Shown piece by piece: positions 1-8,670 of a DNA stretch of 64,000 bases. Positions within the stretch are counted from its first letter, which is position 1. Every line of letters begins with the position of its first letter. Location: contig JAOUOD010000001.1 in assembly GCA_029880545.1 (NCBI GenBank), positions 310,001 to 374,000 on the forward strand. The letters are read 5' to 3'. This stretch comes from Gammaproteobacteria bacterium. GTDB lineage: Bacteria; Pseudomonadota; Gammaproteobacteria; Acidiferrobacterales; SZUA-150. The notes under the pieces are model-generated. The model did no database searches. It saw only the letters and a program-made list of their open reading frames with translations, and was not told where the DNA came from. The position numbers and the translations under genes are program-made.

Positions 1-449
1 AGGAAGCGTATGATGCAGTCAGCTGGAAGACGGTATTCCTGTTGGCTTCGTTGATACCGTTGGGGCTCGCCGTTGAAACTACCGGTACTGCCAAGTGGAT
101 TGCCGAGCAAGTCCTGTCCGTTGTTGGCCACATGCCCATATGGGTGATCCAGGCCTCGGTTGCCATGCTGGCGACATTTTTCACCCTGGTAATGTCCAAT
201 GTCGGCGCGACTGTTCTGCTGGTACCGCTGGCAGTGAATATCGCCATGGGTGTCGGCGCCAACCCGGCTGTTTTCGCGCTGACAGTGGCTATTGCCACGT
301 CCAATTCCTTCCTGATCCCGACTCACCAGGTGAACGCCCTGATTATGGGGCCGGCGGGCTATCGCGTGCCGGACTTCATCAAGGCTGGAGGTGTTATGAC
401 TGTGCTGTTCCTGGTGGTAATGCTAACGGTAATGAATATCATTTTTTGA
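1..449 (+). CDS. SLC13/DASS-family anion symporter, C-terminal part
   Basis: The reading frame is open from the window edge (first full codon at 3), so only the last ~149 residues are present. The segment is very hydrophobic, with at least three membrane spans. The run A-T-S-N-S-F-L-I-P-T-H-Q-V-N near the end fits the conserved C-terminal substrate/sodium-binding signature of SLC13 (DASS) permeases. These inner-membrane proteins usually import di- or tricarboxylates or sulfate with sodium. The substrate cannot be told from this fragment. No partner gene follows; the next gene has its own ribosome site. Confidence 0.75.
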   Translation, partial: EAYDAVSWKTVFLLASLIPLGLAVETTGTAKWIAEQVLSVVGHMPIWVIQASVAMLATFFTLVMSNVGATVLLVPLAVNIAMGVGANPAVFALTVAIATSNSFLIPTHQVNALIMGPAGYRVPDFIKAGGVMTVLFLVVMLTVMNIIF

Positions 450-574
450 CGATCGTTTCCGTGCGCAGGAACCGGGCGACCTAACTCTTGTCGAGCGCCC
501 GGAGATGCGCTTATTATGGTCAGTCTGAAACGCTGCTTTTTGACTCGATCAGAAAAACAAGGGAAGGAACGATT

Positions 575-1504
575 ATGAAAAAATGGTTTGCCGTAGCCGC
601 CGTCGTGGCTGCATCGCTATTGCCTTTTCAGATGATCCAGGCCAGCCTGGTCAAGCCCGTGGAAAAGGTGGAACTTTACGCAGAAGGTGATGGCAAGTTG
701 CCAGCCGCGGATGTCGAGGCCATTGTAGACGCATCATTAAAGCAGGCCAGCGTCGGCAATGTTCTGTGGAAGCGTCTTGGAAGCAATGGCGGCGTAATTG
801 AAATACAGGGAGGCAAGGAAAGCAGTTATGCCATTTTCAATATTGTCCATGACGGCAAAAGCATGATCCTTGAGTACAAGGACAGTCGCGGGCTGAAGTA
901 CCGCAAGGATCGAAATGGCAGGACATCAGTGCATCCGGCCTATAACGCGTGGGTCAAGGTTTTTGTCAAGGCATTGACTGATAACGCCAGCTCGCTGAAA
1001 CAGGTCAAGCTGATTACCGGCAAGCAGAAACATATCAAGGATAGCCGGGCGCAAGGCGCAGCGCTGGTGGTCATCGCCGCCGAAGCCGACCCGGGTCACG
1101 AAGGCAACAAGCGCATGAACAATGCACGTTGGTCAACTCTTATTATGGAAAAGACCGCCAGGGCCATCAATGAAGACTATGCCGGCAAGCTCGTTGCCAA
1201 GCCGCTGGAATGGAACAAGCAGACCATTCGTATCGCCAGGAAGGGTTACAAGGCAGGCTACAACAAGCTTGCCTGTGACGATGGTGCCGACCGTGTTGTT
1301 ACCGTAAAGATAGACTTCAACTACGATGATAATACCTGGCAGACATTCCGTGATGCGCGCTATAACTATTACGATTGCAAGTCAGGCAGGCTGTTCAGCA
1401 AAATCATGAAGCTGACCCGTAACAGTGACGACAGCTTCCCGTATGAGGGCGCGTTCCATGCAACTGTACTGAAGTTTCTCAAGGACAACGGTGTTTATGA
1501 TTGA
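575..1504 (+). CDS. exported protein of unknown function
   Basis: 309 residues. The ATG at 575 is chosen over upstream in-frame codons because gggaaggaac lies just before it and the protein then begins with a clean signal peptide (MKKWFAVAAVVAASLLPF, cleavage near residue 23). The mature part is mixed alpha/beta with no motif I recognise. Two cysteines in the C-terminal third may form a disulfide. It is a single-gene unit ended by the hairpin at 1528-1557. Function unknown; periplasmic location is inferred from the leader. Confidence 0.8.
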   Translation: MKKWFAVAAVVAASLLPFQMIQASLVKPVEKVELYAEGDGKLPAADVEAIVDASLKQASVGNVLWKRLGSNGGVIEIQGGKESSYAIFNIVHDGKSMILEYKDSRGLKYRKDRNGRTSVHPAYNAWVKVFVKALTDNASSLKQVKLITGKQKHIKDSRAQGAALVVIAAEADPGHEGNKRMNNARWSTLIMEKTARAINEDYAGKLVAKPLEWNKQTIRIARKGYKAGYNKLACDDGADRVVTVKIDFNYDDNTWQTFRDARYNYYDCKSGRLFSKIMKLTRNSDDSFPYEGAFHATVLKFLKDNGVYD

Positions 1505-1527
1505 TCCCGGGTCAAGGGCATCAAATC

Positions 1528-1557
1528 AAGGGCGGCTACTGGCCGCCCTTGTCTTTT
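1528..1557 (+). terminator. rho-independent terminator
   Basis: A perfect 9-bp stem (aagggcggc / gccgccctt) with a 5-nt loop is followed by gtctttt, 24 nt after the stop of the exported-protein gene. It also separates that gene from the convergent PAP2 gene. Confidence 0.85.
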
Positions 1558-1567
1558 GAATCTTGTC

Positions 1568-2326
1568 TTATCTCCAGCTCAGGGAATACTGTATGCCGGT
1601 GGGTGTGACTGAAAGTCCGGGTCTGCCGTCTGTTGATAGCGGGTTGCGGTTGTTAACATATATTGCTGTACTGGTGCCGATCGCAGCACCGATAATGGTG
1701 TCCGACAACCAGTGTTTCTGGTCGTACATGCGCGCATAGGCGGTAGTGGCCGCCAGTGAATAAAAGAATAACCTGCGGTACCAGGAAGGGTTGCCACCAG
1801 CTTCGGCAAACGTGGTAGACAGCACAAATGCGGCAGTCACGTGGCCTGAAGGAAATGACCGACCACCCTGGAAAAAATCATCTGCTGATTCCGTCTGGTT
1901 GGGTCGTTTCCGGTCAAAGACACGTTTCAGCAGGGATGTAGTGGTGCACGCCAGAATCAGTGATTCAACGGCATTGTTGCCGGTCTGCACGAGGTCCTTG
2001 TTACCGGTGATCCAGCCGACACTGTACACACCGAGGATGGATGCGCCTGACAATCCGATTACTTCACCCCAGGAGTTTCCCAGGTGCGCTGCACGATCAC
2101 CGCGATCGGACTGCCGCGTATCAAAACGATAGCGAACGGCTTCATCATTATGCTGGGCAATCGCCGCCAGGCCGGCAACGCCGGTAAATAACAACCACTG
2201 GTTGCTGTTCCACTCGGTTGGCGACAGGAAGTAGCCGGTTGTGTCATCTATCCAGTCGTCTGCCGGAAGAAATTGTGAATACAAAACCATCGCGGCCATG
2301 AGCCAGTATCTGGCTGCACGTCTCAT
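1568..2326 (-). CDS. PAP2-family phosphatase, exported
   Basis: 252 residues from the ATG at 2326, which has gaggag about 9 nt upstream; the longer frame has no better start. An N-terminal signal (MRRAARYWLMAAMVLYS) precedes the domain. The type-2 phosphatidic acid phosphatase motifs appear in order: KRVFDRKRP (K-x6-R-P), PSGH, and R-M-Y-D-Q-K-H-W-L-S-D for the last R-x5-H-x3-D element. Family members dephosphorylate lipid phosphates or pyrophosphates at the membrane or periplasm; the substrate here is unknown. It lies downstream of pspF on the same strand but 126 nt away, so co-transcription is uncertain. Confidence 0.85.
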   Translation of the reverse strand: MRRAARYWLMAAMVLYSQFLPADDWIDDTTGYFLSPTEWNSNQWLLFTGVAGLAAIAQHNDEAVRYRFDTRQSDRGDRAAHLGNSWGEVIGLSGASILGVYSVGWITGNKDLVQTGNNAVESLILACTTTSLLKRVFDRKRPNQTESADDFFQGGRSFPSGHVTAAFVLSTTFAEAGGNPSWYRRLFFYSLAATTAYARMYDQKHWLSDTIIGAAIGTSTAIYVNNRNPLSTDGRPGLSVTPTGIQYSLSWR

Positions 2327-2452
2327 TGGTGTGACTCCTCTATCCGCAGTATCCGGTGTTGGCAGTCCCTGGCCCGGCCCGGTTATATTTTTTGTAAGTG
2401 CAAGGTCAGTATAGAGGCCACGTATCCGGATTTCCAATGTTTGCCGTTGCAG

Positions 2453-3508
2453 TCAGTCCCGGTTATCGGCCGTCAATCGGTTTTGGTATTTACGGAAGTA
2501 GGAGCGAAACTGGTTGTAGCTCAATCCGAGAAAGCGCGCAGTATTTCGGTGATGGTAGCGATTGATCTCCAGCGCCTGTCGCAGGCGGGAAATTTCTTCA
2601 TTTTCAATATACTGCCTGAAGTCGTATGGCGACGTGGTTGGTGACGCCAAGGCAGCAATCTTTTCAGCGGGCTGATGTTTATTCGCCGGGTCGAATCCAT
2701 CGTGATGTAATCGGTAGGGCGAGTCGAAAGGATTGAAGCTGATGGTTCGAACGACGTCCCCGGGCTCGGTTCGGTAGACAGCACGCTCAACCACGTTTTT
2801 CAGCTCACGCACATTGCCGGGCCAGGTGTAGGCCTGTAACTGGATGATGGCCTCATCAGAAAAGCCGGGAAAGTAGTCGCGACGCAATTCCTTGACCATG
2901 CCCATGGCAAAGTGTTCTGCCAACAGGGGAATATCATCAATGCGGGCGCGCAGTGGCGGCAGTGTAATAACATCGAATGACAACCGATCCAGCAAGTCTT
3001 CACGAAACTGTCCTTTGGCTGCCAGCGATGGCAAGTCGGCATTGGCCGCCCCGATCAGCCTGACGTCAGAATAGATAGCCTGTGTGCCACCGATACGCTC
3101 AAACTCACCGTACTCCAGTACCCGAAGCAGTTTTTCCTGCAATCGCATCGACATGCTCGCCAGTTCATCGAGAAACAGGCTGCCACCGTTGGCGCGCTCA
3201 AATCGTCCCTTGTGGGTCCTGGTGGCGCCGGTGAATGCCCCGGCTTCGTGCCCAAACAGTTCGGTTTCCAGTAGTGATTCCGGAAGCGCGGCGCAGTTCA
3301 GTTTGAGTTGCAGCTGTTGCCAGCGGGACGACAGGTAATGCAGTCGTGAGGCGACGAGCTCCTTGCCGGTACCGCGTTCACCGATGACCAGCACCGGTTT
3401 GGACAGCGGCGCAACCCGGGATACATGATCCATGACCTGCTGAAAACTTTCAGACTGACCAATCACCGAGTCGATAGGGCGACGTGATTCCATGTGGTGA
3501 ATAGTCAC
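2453..3508 (-). CDS. pspF: PspF, sigma-54 enhancer-binding activator of the psp operon
   Basis: 351 residues. It has no receiver domain and starts directly with the AAA+ module: Walker A GERGTGKE (43-50), the sigma-54 contact loop GAFTGA (90-95), Walker B LFLDE (111-115), the W-P-G-N-V-R-E-L sensor II segment, and a Fis-type helix-turn-helix near residues 320-345. This is the PspF architecture: activity is restrained by binding of PspA rather than by phosphorylation. It is divergent from the psp operon, whose sigma-54 promoter is at 3623-3638, so its binding sites should lie in the AT-rich 3530-3620 stretch. It is slightly longer than the E. coli protein, with a long linker before the DNA-binding domain. 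Confidence 0.95.
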   Translation of the reverse strand: MTIHHMESRRPIDSVIGQSESFQQVMDHVSRVAPLSKPVLVIGERGTGKELVASRLHYLSSRWQQLQLKLNCAALPESLLETELFGHEAGAFTGATRTHKGRFERANGGSLFLDELASMSMRLQEKLLRVLEYGEFERIGGTQAIYSDVRLIGAANADLPSLAAKGQFREDLLDRLSFDVITLPPLRARIDDIPLLAEHFAMGMVKELRRDYFPGFSDEAIIQLQAYTWPGNVRELKNVVERAVYRTEPGDVVRTISFNPFDSPYRLHHDGFDPANKHQPAEKIAALASPTTSPYDFRQYIENEEISRLRQALEINRYHHRNTARFLGLSYNQFRSYFRKYQNRLTADNRD

Positions 3509-3622
3509 TCAGACAGGAGAAAAAATCCACTATTTGGATAAGAAAACATGATTGTATTTGCTTCTCCGCTCTTGTCTCAAAAAAAATAGTTTATAAACAA
3601 TAGCTTAAAGAAAATATAAAAG

Positions 3623-3638
3623 TGGCACGGAACCTGCT
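3623..3638 (+). promoter_or_regulatory. sigma-54 (RpoN) promoter of the psp operon
   Basis: The sequence tggcacggaacctgct matches the -24/-12 consensus TGGCAC-N5-TTGCW, with GG at 3624 and GC at 3636, exactly 12 nt apart. Only the first T of TTGC is replaced. It lies about 75 nt before the first psp gene and next to the divergent pspF gene, the arrangement known for psp loci. Confidence 0.9.
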
Positions 3639-3713
3639 TTAGTAAAAGCGAAGTGCAATGACAACGGTGTATGAAAACTGACCCGAAGCCAAAGGGCTCA
3701 AGGAGAAGAAGAA

Positions 3714-4013
3714 ATGAAACAGGTTATGATTTCAGGTGTGCGTCGCAGTTTAGTCGCCGGAATCGTCATCTTGGCAGGATTGGGCGTTTCCGCGCAGGCC
3801 AGTGAACTGCGTACCGGTCCGAATGTATCAGAAATGACCGCAGGAATAGTTGAGCAGGGACAGCAGGCTTTGTCCCGGCTGATCGAGGAGCAGAAACACC
3901 AGCAGGCTTGGCAGGCGTGTGAGGTTGCCCGGTCTCTCGGCTTTATCGACGACGGCAGGTGCGAAATTCGCCTGGGCACCAAGCCCAATGATCGCCGCAG
4001 TCACAACGGTTAA
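3714..4013 (+). CDS. small exported protein, first gene of the psp operon
   Basis: 99 residues, preceded by aaggagaagaag. The N-terminus is a signal peptide (hydrophobic run VAGIVILAGLGVSAQA, cleavage near residue 30). The mature part is ~70 residues, helical and charged, with two cysteines (W-Q-A-C-E and G-R-C-E) that could form one disulfide. It lies between the sigma-54 promoter and pspA (30-nt gap), so it should be the first product induced by PspF. It is not PspA, B, C, D, E or G as I know them. A periplasmic role in envelope stress is inferred from context only. Confidence 0.8.
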   Translation: MKQVMISGVRRSLVAGIVILAGLGVSAQASELRTGPNVSEMTAGIVEQGQQALSRLIEEQKHQQAWQACEVARSLGFIDDGRCEIRLGTKPNDRRSHNG

Positions 4014-4043
4014 CCAGAATCAGGCAGTATCAGGAGAGATCTA

Positions 4044-4703
4044 ATGGGTATCTTTAACAGGCTTAACGACATTATCAATTCCAATATCAACTCGTTGCTG
4101 GATAGCGCCGAGAACCCGGAAAAAATCATTCGCCTGGTGATCCAGGAAATGGAAGACACGCTGATCGAGTTGCGCACCAATGCCGCGCGCACCATAGCCG
4201 AGCAGAAGAAATTGAACCGCCGCCTGGGCCAGTTGCAGGAAGAGGCTGCGGACTGGGAAGCCAAGGCCGAGTTGGCGCTGTCCAGGGACAGGGAAGATCT
4301 GGCTCGCGCAGCGCTGGCCGAAAAACGTGCGGTAACTGATGCGGTAGCCGGTTTTTCCGCTGATCTCGAAAGTCTCGATGCCCATCTTGCACAGCTGGAT
4401 GAGGATATGTCGAGACTGCAGACCAAGCTTGATGAAGCCAAGCTAAGGCAGAAGTCCGTTGTTGCCCGTCACGATGCCGTGTCCAGCCGTCTCAAGGCGC
4501 GTGTCACCCTGAGCGATGATCGCATCAATGATGCCCTGGCCAAGTTTGAGCATCTTGAAAGAAAGATGGATGATATGGAAGGCAAGGCTGAGTCGTATGA
4601 TATCGGCAAGTCCAGGACCCTGCGCGATGAGTTTGCCGAGCTTGAAGCCAGCGACAAGGTCGACGAGGATCTGCAGGCGCTGAAGAAAAAAATGAAGAAA
4701 TAA
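4044..4703 (+). CDS. pspA: PspA, phage shock protein A
   Basis: 219 residues, the usual PspA length. It starts MGIFNRLNDIINSNIN, the amphipathic membrane-binding helix, followed by the conserved P-E-K-I-I-R-L-V-I-Q-E-M-E-D and long heptad-rich coiled coil typical of the PspA/Vipp1/IM30 (ESCRT-III-like) family. PspA inhibits PspF in the absence of stress and assembles on damaged inner membrane to limit proton leakage. It is followed 22 nt later by pspB. Confidence 0.97.
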   Translation: MGIFNRLNDIINSNINSLLDSAENPEKIIRLVIQEMEDTLIELRTNAARTIAEQKKLNRRLGQLQEEAADWEAKAELALSRDREDLARAALAEKRAVTDAVAGFSADLESLDAHLAQLDEDMSRLQTKLDEAKLRQKSVVARHDAVSSRLKARVTLSDDRINDALAKFEHLERKMDDMEGKAESYDIGKSRTLRDEFAELEASDKVDEDLQALKKKMKK

Positions 4704-4725
4704 TCTGACTGACAGGTGATTGACT

Positions 4726-4968
4726 ATGGGTATTATGGAAGGAATGACAGCACTTGGAGTGGTCTTCATGGTCGTTGTTTTACCGGTGTGGCTGTTTTTC
4801 CATTACCTGGCAAAAATGAAAACCAACCGCGGGCTGACTGCCGAGGACGAAAAGATGCTGGTTGAACTGTGGGAGACAGCCAGGAAGATGGAACAGCGCA
4901 TTGAATCGCTGGAAACCATTTTGACGGAAAAGGTGCCTGACTGGAGAGAATCCTATGAAAAGAAATAG
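4726..4968 (+). CDS. pspB: PspB, phage shock membrane protein B
   Basis: 80 residues from the ATG at 4726, with aggtga upstream; a TTG six bases earlier is less likely. There is one N-terminal membrane helix (ALGVVFMVVVLPVWLFFHY) and then a cytoplasmic amphipathic/coiled part with L-T-A-E-D-E-K-M-L, as in PspB. PspB and PspC form the membrane sensor that draws PspA away from PspF. Its 3' end overlaps pspC by 14 nt, implying coupled translation. Confidence 0.92.
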   Translation: MGIMEGMTALGVVFMVVVLPVWLFFHYLAKMKTNRGLTAEDEKMLVELWETARKMEQRIESLETILTEKVPDWRESYEKK

Positions 4969-5359
4969 GCTTTATGACGAAAACCCGAGCCCGAACCGGT
5001 TCTATCGAGATAAGGACCACGCCCTGATTTCCGGTGTGTGCGCCGGTATCGCCGACTATTTTGGTCTGGAGCGCTGGGTTGTGCGCATGCTTACTGTCGT
5101 TATATTTATATTCTACAGTTTGCCGGTGTTCCTGTTTTATCTTATCGCCTCCTTTGTCGTGGAAGCCAGGCCGCAGCAGCTATACAAGGATGAAAACTAC
5201 GAAACCTTCTGGCGCGAAGTGCGGAAGTCGCCTCGTGATACCTTCGGCAACACGCGGTTCAAGTTTCGCGAGCTGGACAAGCGATTGCAGGAAATCGAGC
5301 GTTACCTGACATCAAGAAAGTTCAAGCTCAACCGCGAGTTTGACGATTTGCTGAAGTAA
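4955..5359 (+). CDS. pspC: PspC, phage shock membrane protein C
   Basis: 134 residues. It has the PspC-domain sequence G-V-C-A-G-I-A-D-Y-F-G, then a strongly hydrophobic span (MLTVVIFIFYSLPVFLFYL) and a charged C-terminal helix that may be coiled coil. It overlaps the end of pspB. It is the last psp gene; no pspD, pspE or pspG follows. Confidence 0.93.
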   Translation: MKRNRLYDENPSPNRFYRDKDHALISGVCAGIADYFGLERWVVRMLTVVIFIFYSLPVFLFYLIASFVVEARPQQLYKDENYETFWREVRKSPRDTFGNTRFKFRELDKRLQEIERYLTSRKFKLNREFDDLLK

Positions 5360-5401
5360 ACATGCCTTCCCTGCTTGAATCACTGGTGTGATTGAATGAC
5401 A

Positions 5402-5425
5402 CTCCGGTCTGGATTCTGACCGGAG
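5402..5425 (+). other. hairpin after pspC whose 3' arm holds the next gene's Shine-Dalgarno
   Basis: An 8-bp perfect stem (ctccggtc / gaccggag) encloses an 8-nt loop. The last four bases of the right arm, ggag, are the only good ribosome site for the TTG start at 5435. There is no T-run, so it is a poor intrinsic terminator. Confidence 0.5.
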
Positions 5426-5434
5426 CATCCGTGC

Positions 5435-6628
5435 TTGGCGGCTGACAATAATCGAAATGTTGATGTGGCAGTTATCGGCGCTGGTGCTGCCGGGCTGATG
5501 TGTGCCATAGAAGCCGGCAAACGCGGTCGCCGGGTGGTGGTGCTGGATCACGCCAACAAGCCCGGCAAAAAGATTCTCATGTCCGGCGGTGGTCGCTGCA
5601 ACTTCACCAACCTGTCCATCAGTCATGACAACTATATCTCCTCGAACCGGCATTTTTGCAAATCCGCCCTGAGCCGGTTTACGCAGCAGGATTTTATTGA
5701 TCTTGTAAACAGTCATGGCATTGCCTGGCATGAAAAAGAGCATGGGCAACTGTTCTGTGACAACAGTTCGCGAGATATTCTCGATATGCTGTTGACTGAA
5801 TGCCGACAGCATGATGTGGCGATACGTCTAGATTGCGAAATTGGCCAGGTAGGTCGCACCGAATCCGGTTTTGTTGTTACCACGGCCTCGGAGGAAATCC
5901 GCAGCCAGTCCTTGGTTGTCGCCAGCGGCGGACTATCGATCCCAAAAATGTGCGCCAGTCCTATCGGTTATCGAATCGCCGAGCAGTTCGGGTTGTCGAT
6001 TCAGCCGACTCGCGCCGGCCTGGTTCCGTTTACCTTGCACCCGGAAGACAAGCAGCGACTGGCATCGTTATCCGGAATTGCGGTGGATGTGAATGTGTAT
6101 AACGACCGAGCCAGTTTTCGTGGCAGTTTGCTGTTTACCCATCGCGGCATTAGTGGTCCGGCGATACTGCAAATATCATCGTATTGGAAACCGGGGGAGC
6201 ATATCGTCGTCGATATTACGCCTGGTCTTGATGTGTCCGCCTTGCTGCGGAGCGCAAGGCAGGAACAGCCAAGACTCTGTTTGAAAAACCTGCTGGCGCG
6301 ATACCTGCCGCGTCGGGTAGTTACCGTGCTGGTTCAACCGGAACTGGCCGACTGCCAGCTCGCCGAATTATCCAACCGGGACATCAGCCAGGTGCGGGAC
6401 CAGCTGCAACAATGGCAGTTGCGCCCCAACAATACCGAGGGATATCGAACCGCGGAGGTGACCTTGGGCGGTGTTCATTGTGATGAGGTCTCGTCGAGAA
6501 CTTTCGAGTCGAAAAAAGTCGCAGGCCTGTATTTTATAGGTGAAGTGCTCGACGTAACCGGTCACCTCGGCGGCTATAATTTTCAATGGGCCTGGTCGTC
6601 TGGCTGGTGTGCTGGCCAGGGAGTCTAG
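5435..6628 (+). CDS. HI0933/YhiN-family NAD(P)/FAD-dependent oxidoreductase
   Basis: 397 residues, the usual length for the family. The N-terminal dinucleotide-binding motif reads V-I-G-A-G-A-A-G-L-M (residues 13-22). The family signature G-K-K-I-L-M-S-G-G-G-R-C-N-F-T-N follows, and the C-terminal G-E-V-L-D-V-T-G-H-L-G-G-Y-N-F-Q-W-A is the flavin-contacting end. The substrate of this flavoprotein group is not established. The start is a TTG, the only in-frame codon with ggag at a sensible distance; that ggag sits in the hairpin at 5402-5425. Confidence 0.88.
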   Translation: MAADNNRNVDVAVIGAGAAGLMCAIEAGKRGRRVVVLDHANKPGKKILMSGGGRCNFTNLSISHDNYISSNRHFCKSALSRFTQQDFIDLVNSHGIAWHEKEHGQLFCDNSSRDILDMLLTECRQHDVAIRLDCEIGQVGRTESGFVVTTASEEIRSQSLVVASGGLSIPKMCASPIGYRIAEQFGLSIQPTRAGLVPFTLHPEDKQRLASLSGIAVDVNVYNDRASFRGSLLFTHRGISGPAILQISSYWKPGEHIVVDITPGLDVSALLRSARQEQPRLCLKNLLARYLPRRVVTVLVQPELADCQLAELSNRDISQVRDQLQQWQLRPNNTEGYRTAEVTLGGVHCDEVSSRTFESKKVAGLYFIGEVLDVTGHLGGYNFQWAWSSGWCAGQGV

Positions 6629-6763
6629 AAGTAAACGTAATGCCAACAGTTTGAAAATCAGGGGAAATGGGCTACATTGAATGAGACCCGTTGTCGGGTG
6701 CAATGAGTTATCAGCAGCATCAGCCTAGGTGCGACGAAATTGGATTGACCAGGAAGCAGTGGA

Positions 6764-8617
6764 ATGATTATGAAGTTGAAATGTTTGTTTTTGGTGACAG
6801 CGTTCTGCTTTTCACCCGTAATTTTCGCCAAGTCTGACTACGATCGATGGGATTTGTCTGTCATCTACAAGGATGCAAAGGCCTGGGGTCAGGCTGCCGA
6901 CAGGTTTGAAAAGGACCTGGTGGTGCTCGAAAAGTGCAAGGGTAAACTGGGAAGCAGTGCTGCAACACTGAAACGGTGCCTTGGTACCATGGAAAATCTT
7001 GCCAAGGAAAACGCCCGGCTGAACTCATACGCCTCAATGCTGTATGACGAGAATACCAGGGAGCCGGTATCGCTGGAGCTGGATCAGCGCGGCAAGTTGT
7101 TGGCGACAAAATTCGGGCAGCATTCAAGTTTTGTGCGACCGGAACTGCTGTCTGTGGGCAAGCAAAAGCTTGACCGACTTGTCCGCCAGGACAAGGGTCT
7201 CGCCGTATACAAGCACATGATAGACAGCATTCTCCTGGCTGCGCCGCACACGCTTGGAAAGAAAGAGGAAGCTTTGCTGGCCGATACCGGCCTGTTGTCC
7301 GGCGCGCCGCGCAATATGTACAGCGTCTTTGCCAATGCGGATATGCAGTGGCCAACCGTAAAGCTTGAAGACGGCAGCAGTGCAAGACTGGACCAGGCCG
7401 GTTATGGCCGTTATCGCGGCGCACTGAATCGCGATGATCGAAAGAAGGTATTCAACAGCTTCTGGAGCAAGTGGAAGGAATACGAGCGCACGTTTGGTAT
7501 GTCGTATTACTCGCAGGTTCAGCGTGATTACTTCTACAGCAAGGTTCGTAACTATCCCAATTCGCTGGCCTCGGCCATCGGCGCCAACAATATTCCGGAA
7601 GCGGTTTATCGAACACTGGTGAAGGAGGTTAATGCCAACCTGGATACGTTGCATCGTTACTTCCGTTTACGCGCGCGCATGCTCGGCATAGACAAGATGC
7701 ACTACTACGACATCTATCCGCCGATGGTGAAGAGTGACAAGCGTTTTGGTATCGAGGAAGGCAAACAACTGGTACTCAAGTCACTGGCGCCACTGGGTGA
7801 TGAAGTGGTCGATGTCGTGCGTACCGGTTTCGAAAACCGCTGGATGGATGTTTACCCGCAACCGGGCAAGCGCTCGGGCGCCTACATGAACGGACGCGTG
7901 TATGACCTGCATCCTTTCGTTCTGATGAACTACAACGAGGATTATGACGCGGTTTCCACGCTTGCGCACGAGTGGGGTCATGCCATCCACTCCTACCTGT
8001 CCAATAGCAACCAGTCCTTTATCAATTCACGATACGCCATTTTCAATGCCGAAGTGGCATCGACCCTCAACGAAGCACTGTTGCTCGATTACATGCTCAA
8101 GAACACGACTTCAGATGAAGACAGGTTGTTCTACCTGGGTTCGGCGCTGGAGCAGTTGCGTGGTACTTTCTTCAGGCAAACCATGTTCGCCGAGTTCGAG
8201 CTGAAAGCGCACGAAGTGGTGGAGAACGGCGAGCCCTTGTCCGGAAAGCGCCTGACACAGATCTATGGTGATCTGCTCAAGCGCTATCACGGTCATGACA
8301 AGGGTGTGGTGCATATCGACGATCTGTACACGGTAGAGTGGGCTTATATCCCCCACTTCTATATGAATTTCTATGTCTACCAGTACGCTACCTCGATTTC
8401 GGCATCTTCGCTGATCGCCGACGATATCATGGCCGGCAAGCCGGGAGTCCTGGATCGTTACATGACGCTGCTGAAAGCGGGCGGGTCAGATTATCCGTAC
8501 GAATTGCTTAAGACGGCGGGAGTCGACCTGGCATCGCCGGAACCATACCGTGCGCTAATCAAGCGAATGAATGATATCATGGACCAGATTGAGGCAATTC
8601 TGAAGAAGCGGGAATAA
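6764..8617 (+). CDS. M3-family metallopeptidase (oligoendopeptidase F-like), exported
   Basis: 617 residues, the usual PepF size. The zinc-binding signature is intact: L-A-H-E-W-G-H-A-I-H-S (HExxH) with the downstream glutamate in N-E-A-L-L-L. Known PepF enzymes cleave peptides of about 7-23 residues in the cytoplasm. This one begins with a signal peptide (MIMKLKCLFLVTAFCFSPVIFA), so it is predicted to act in the periplasm. aggaag lies 7 nt before the ATG at 6764. The next gene is a gamma-glutamyltransferase 53 nt downstream, also exported; the pair suggests periplasmic peptide/glutathione breakdown (inference). Confidence 0.9.
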   Translation: MIMKLKCLFLVTAFCFSPVIFAKSDYDRWDLSVIYKDAKAWGQAADRFEKDLVVLEKCKGKLGSSAATLKRCLGTMENLAKENARLNSYASMLYDENTREPVSLELDQRGKLLATKFGQHSSFVRPELLSVGKQKLDRLVRQDKGLAVYKHMIDSILLAAPHTLGKKEEALLADTGLLSGAPRNMYSVFANADMQWPTVKLEDGSSARLDQAGYGRYRGALNRDDRKKVFNSFWSKWKEYERTFGMSYYSQVQRDYFYSKVRNYPNSLASAIGANNIPEAVYRTLVKEVNANLDTLHRYFRLRARMLGIDKMHYYDIYPPMVKSDKRFGIEEGKQLVLKSLAPLGDEVVDVVRTGFENRWMDVYPQPGKRSGAYMNGRVYDLHPFVLMNYNEDYDAVSTLAHEWGHAIHSYLSNSNQSFINSRYAIFNAEVASTLNEALLLDYMLKNTTSDEDRLFYLGSALEQLRGTFFRQTMFAEFELKAHEVVENGEPLSGKRLTQIYGDLLKRYHGHDKGVVHIDDLYTVEWAYIPHFYMNFYVYQYATSISASSLIADDIMAGKPGVLDRYMTLLKAGGSDYPYELLKTAGVDLASPEPYRALIKRMNDIMDQIEAILKKRE

Positions 8618-8670
8618 CCCGCCATAACAACAATCAGGGCGCTGGCCCGCATAAAGCTAGGAGAGATGTC

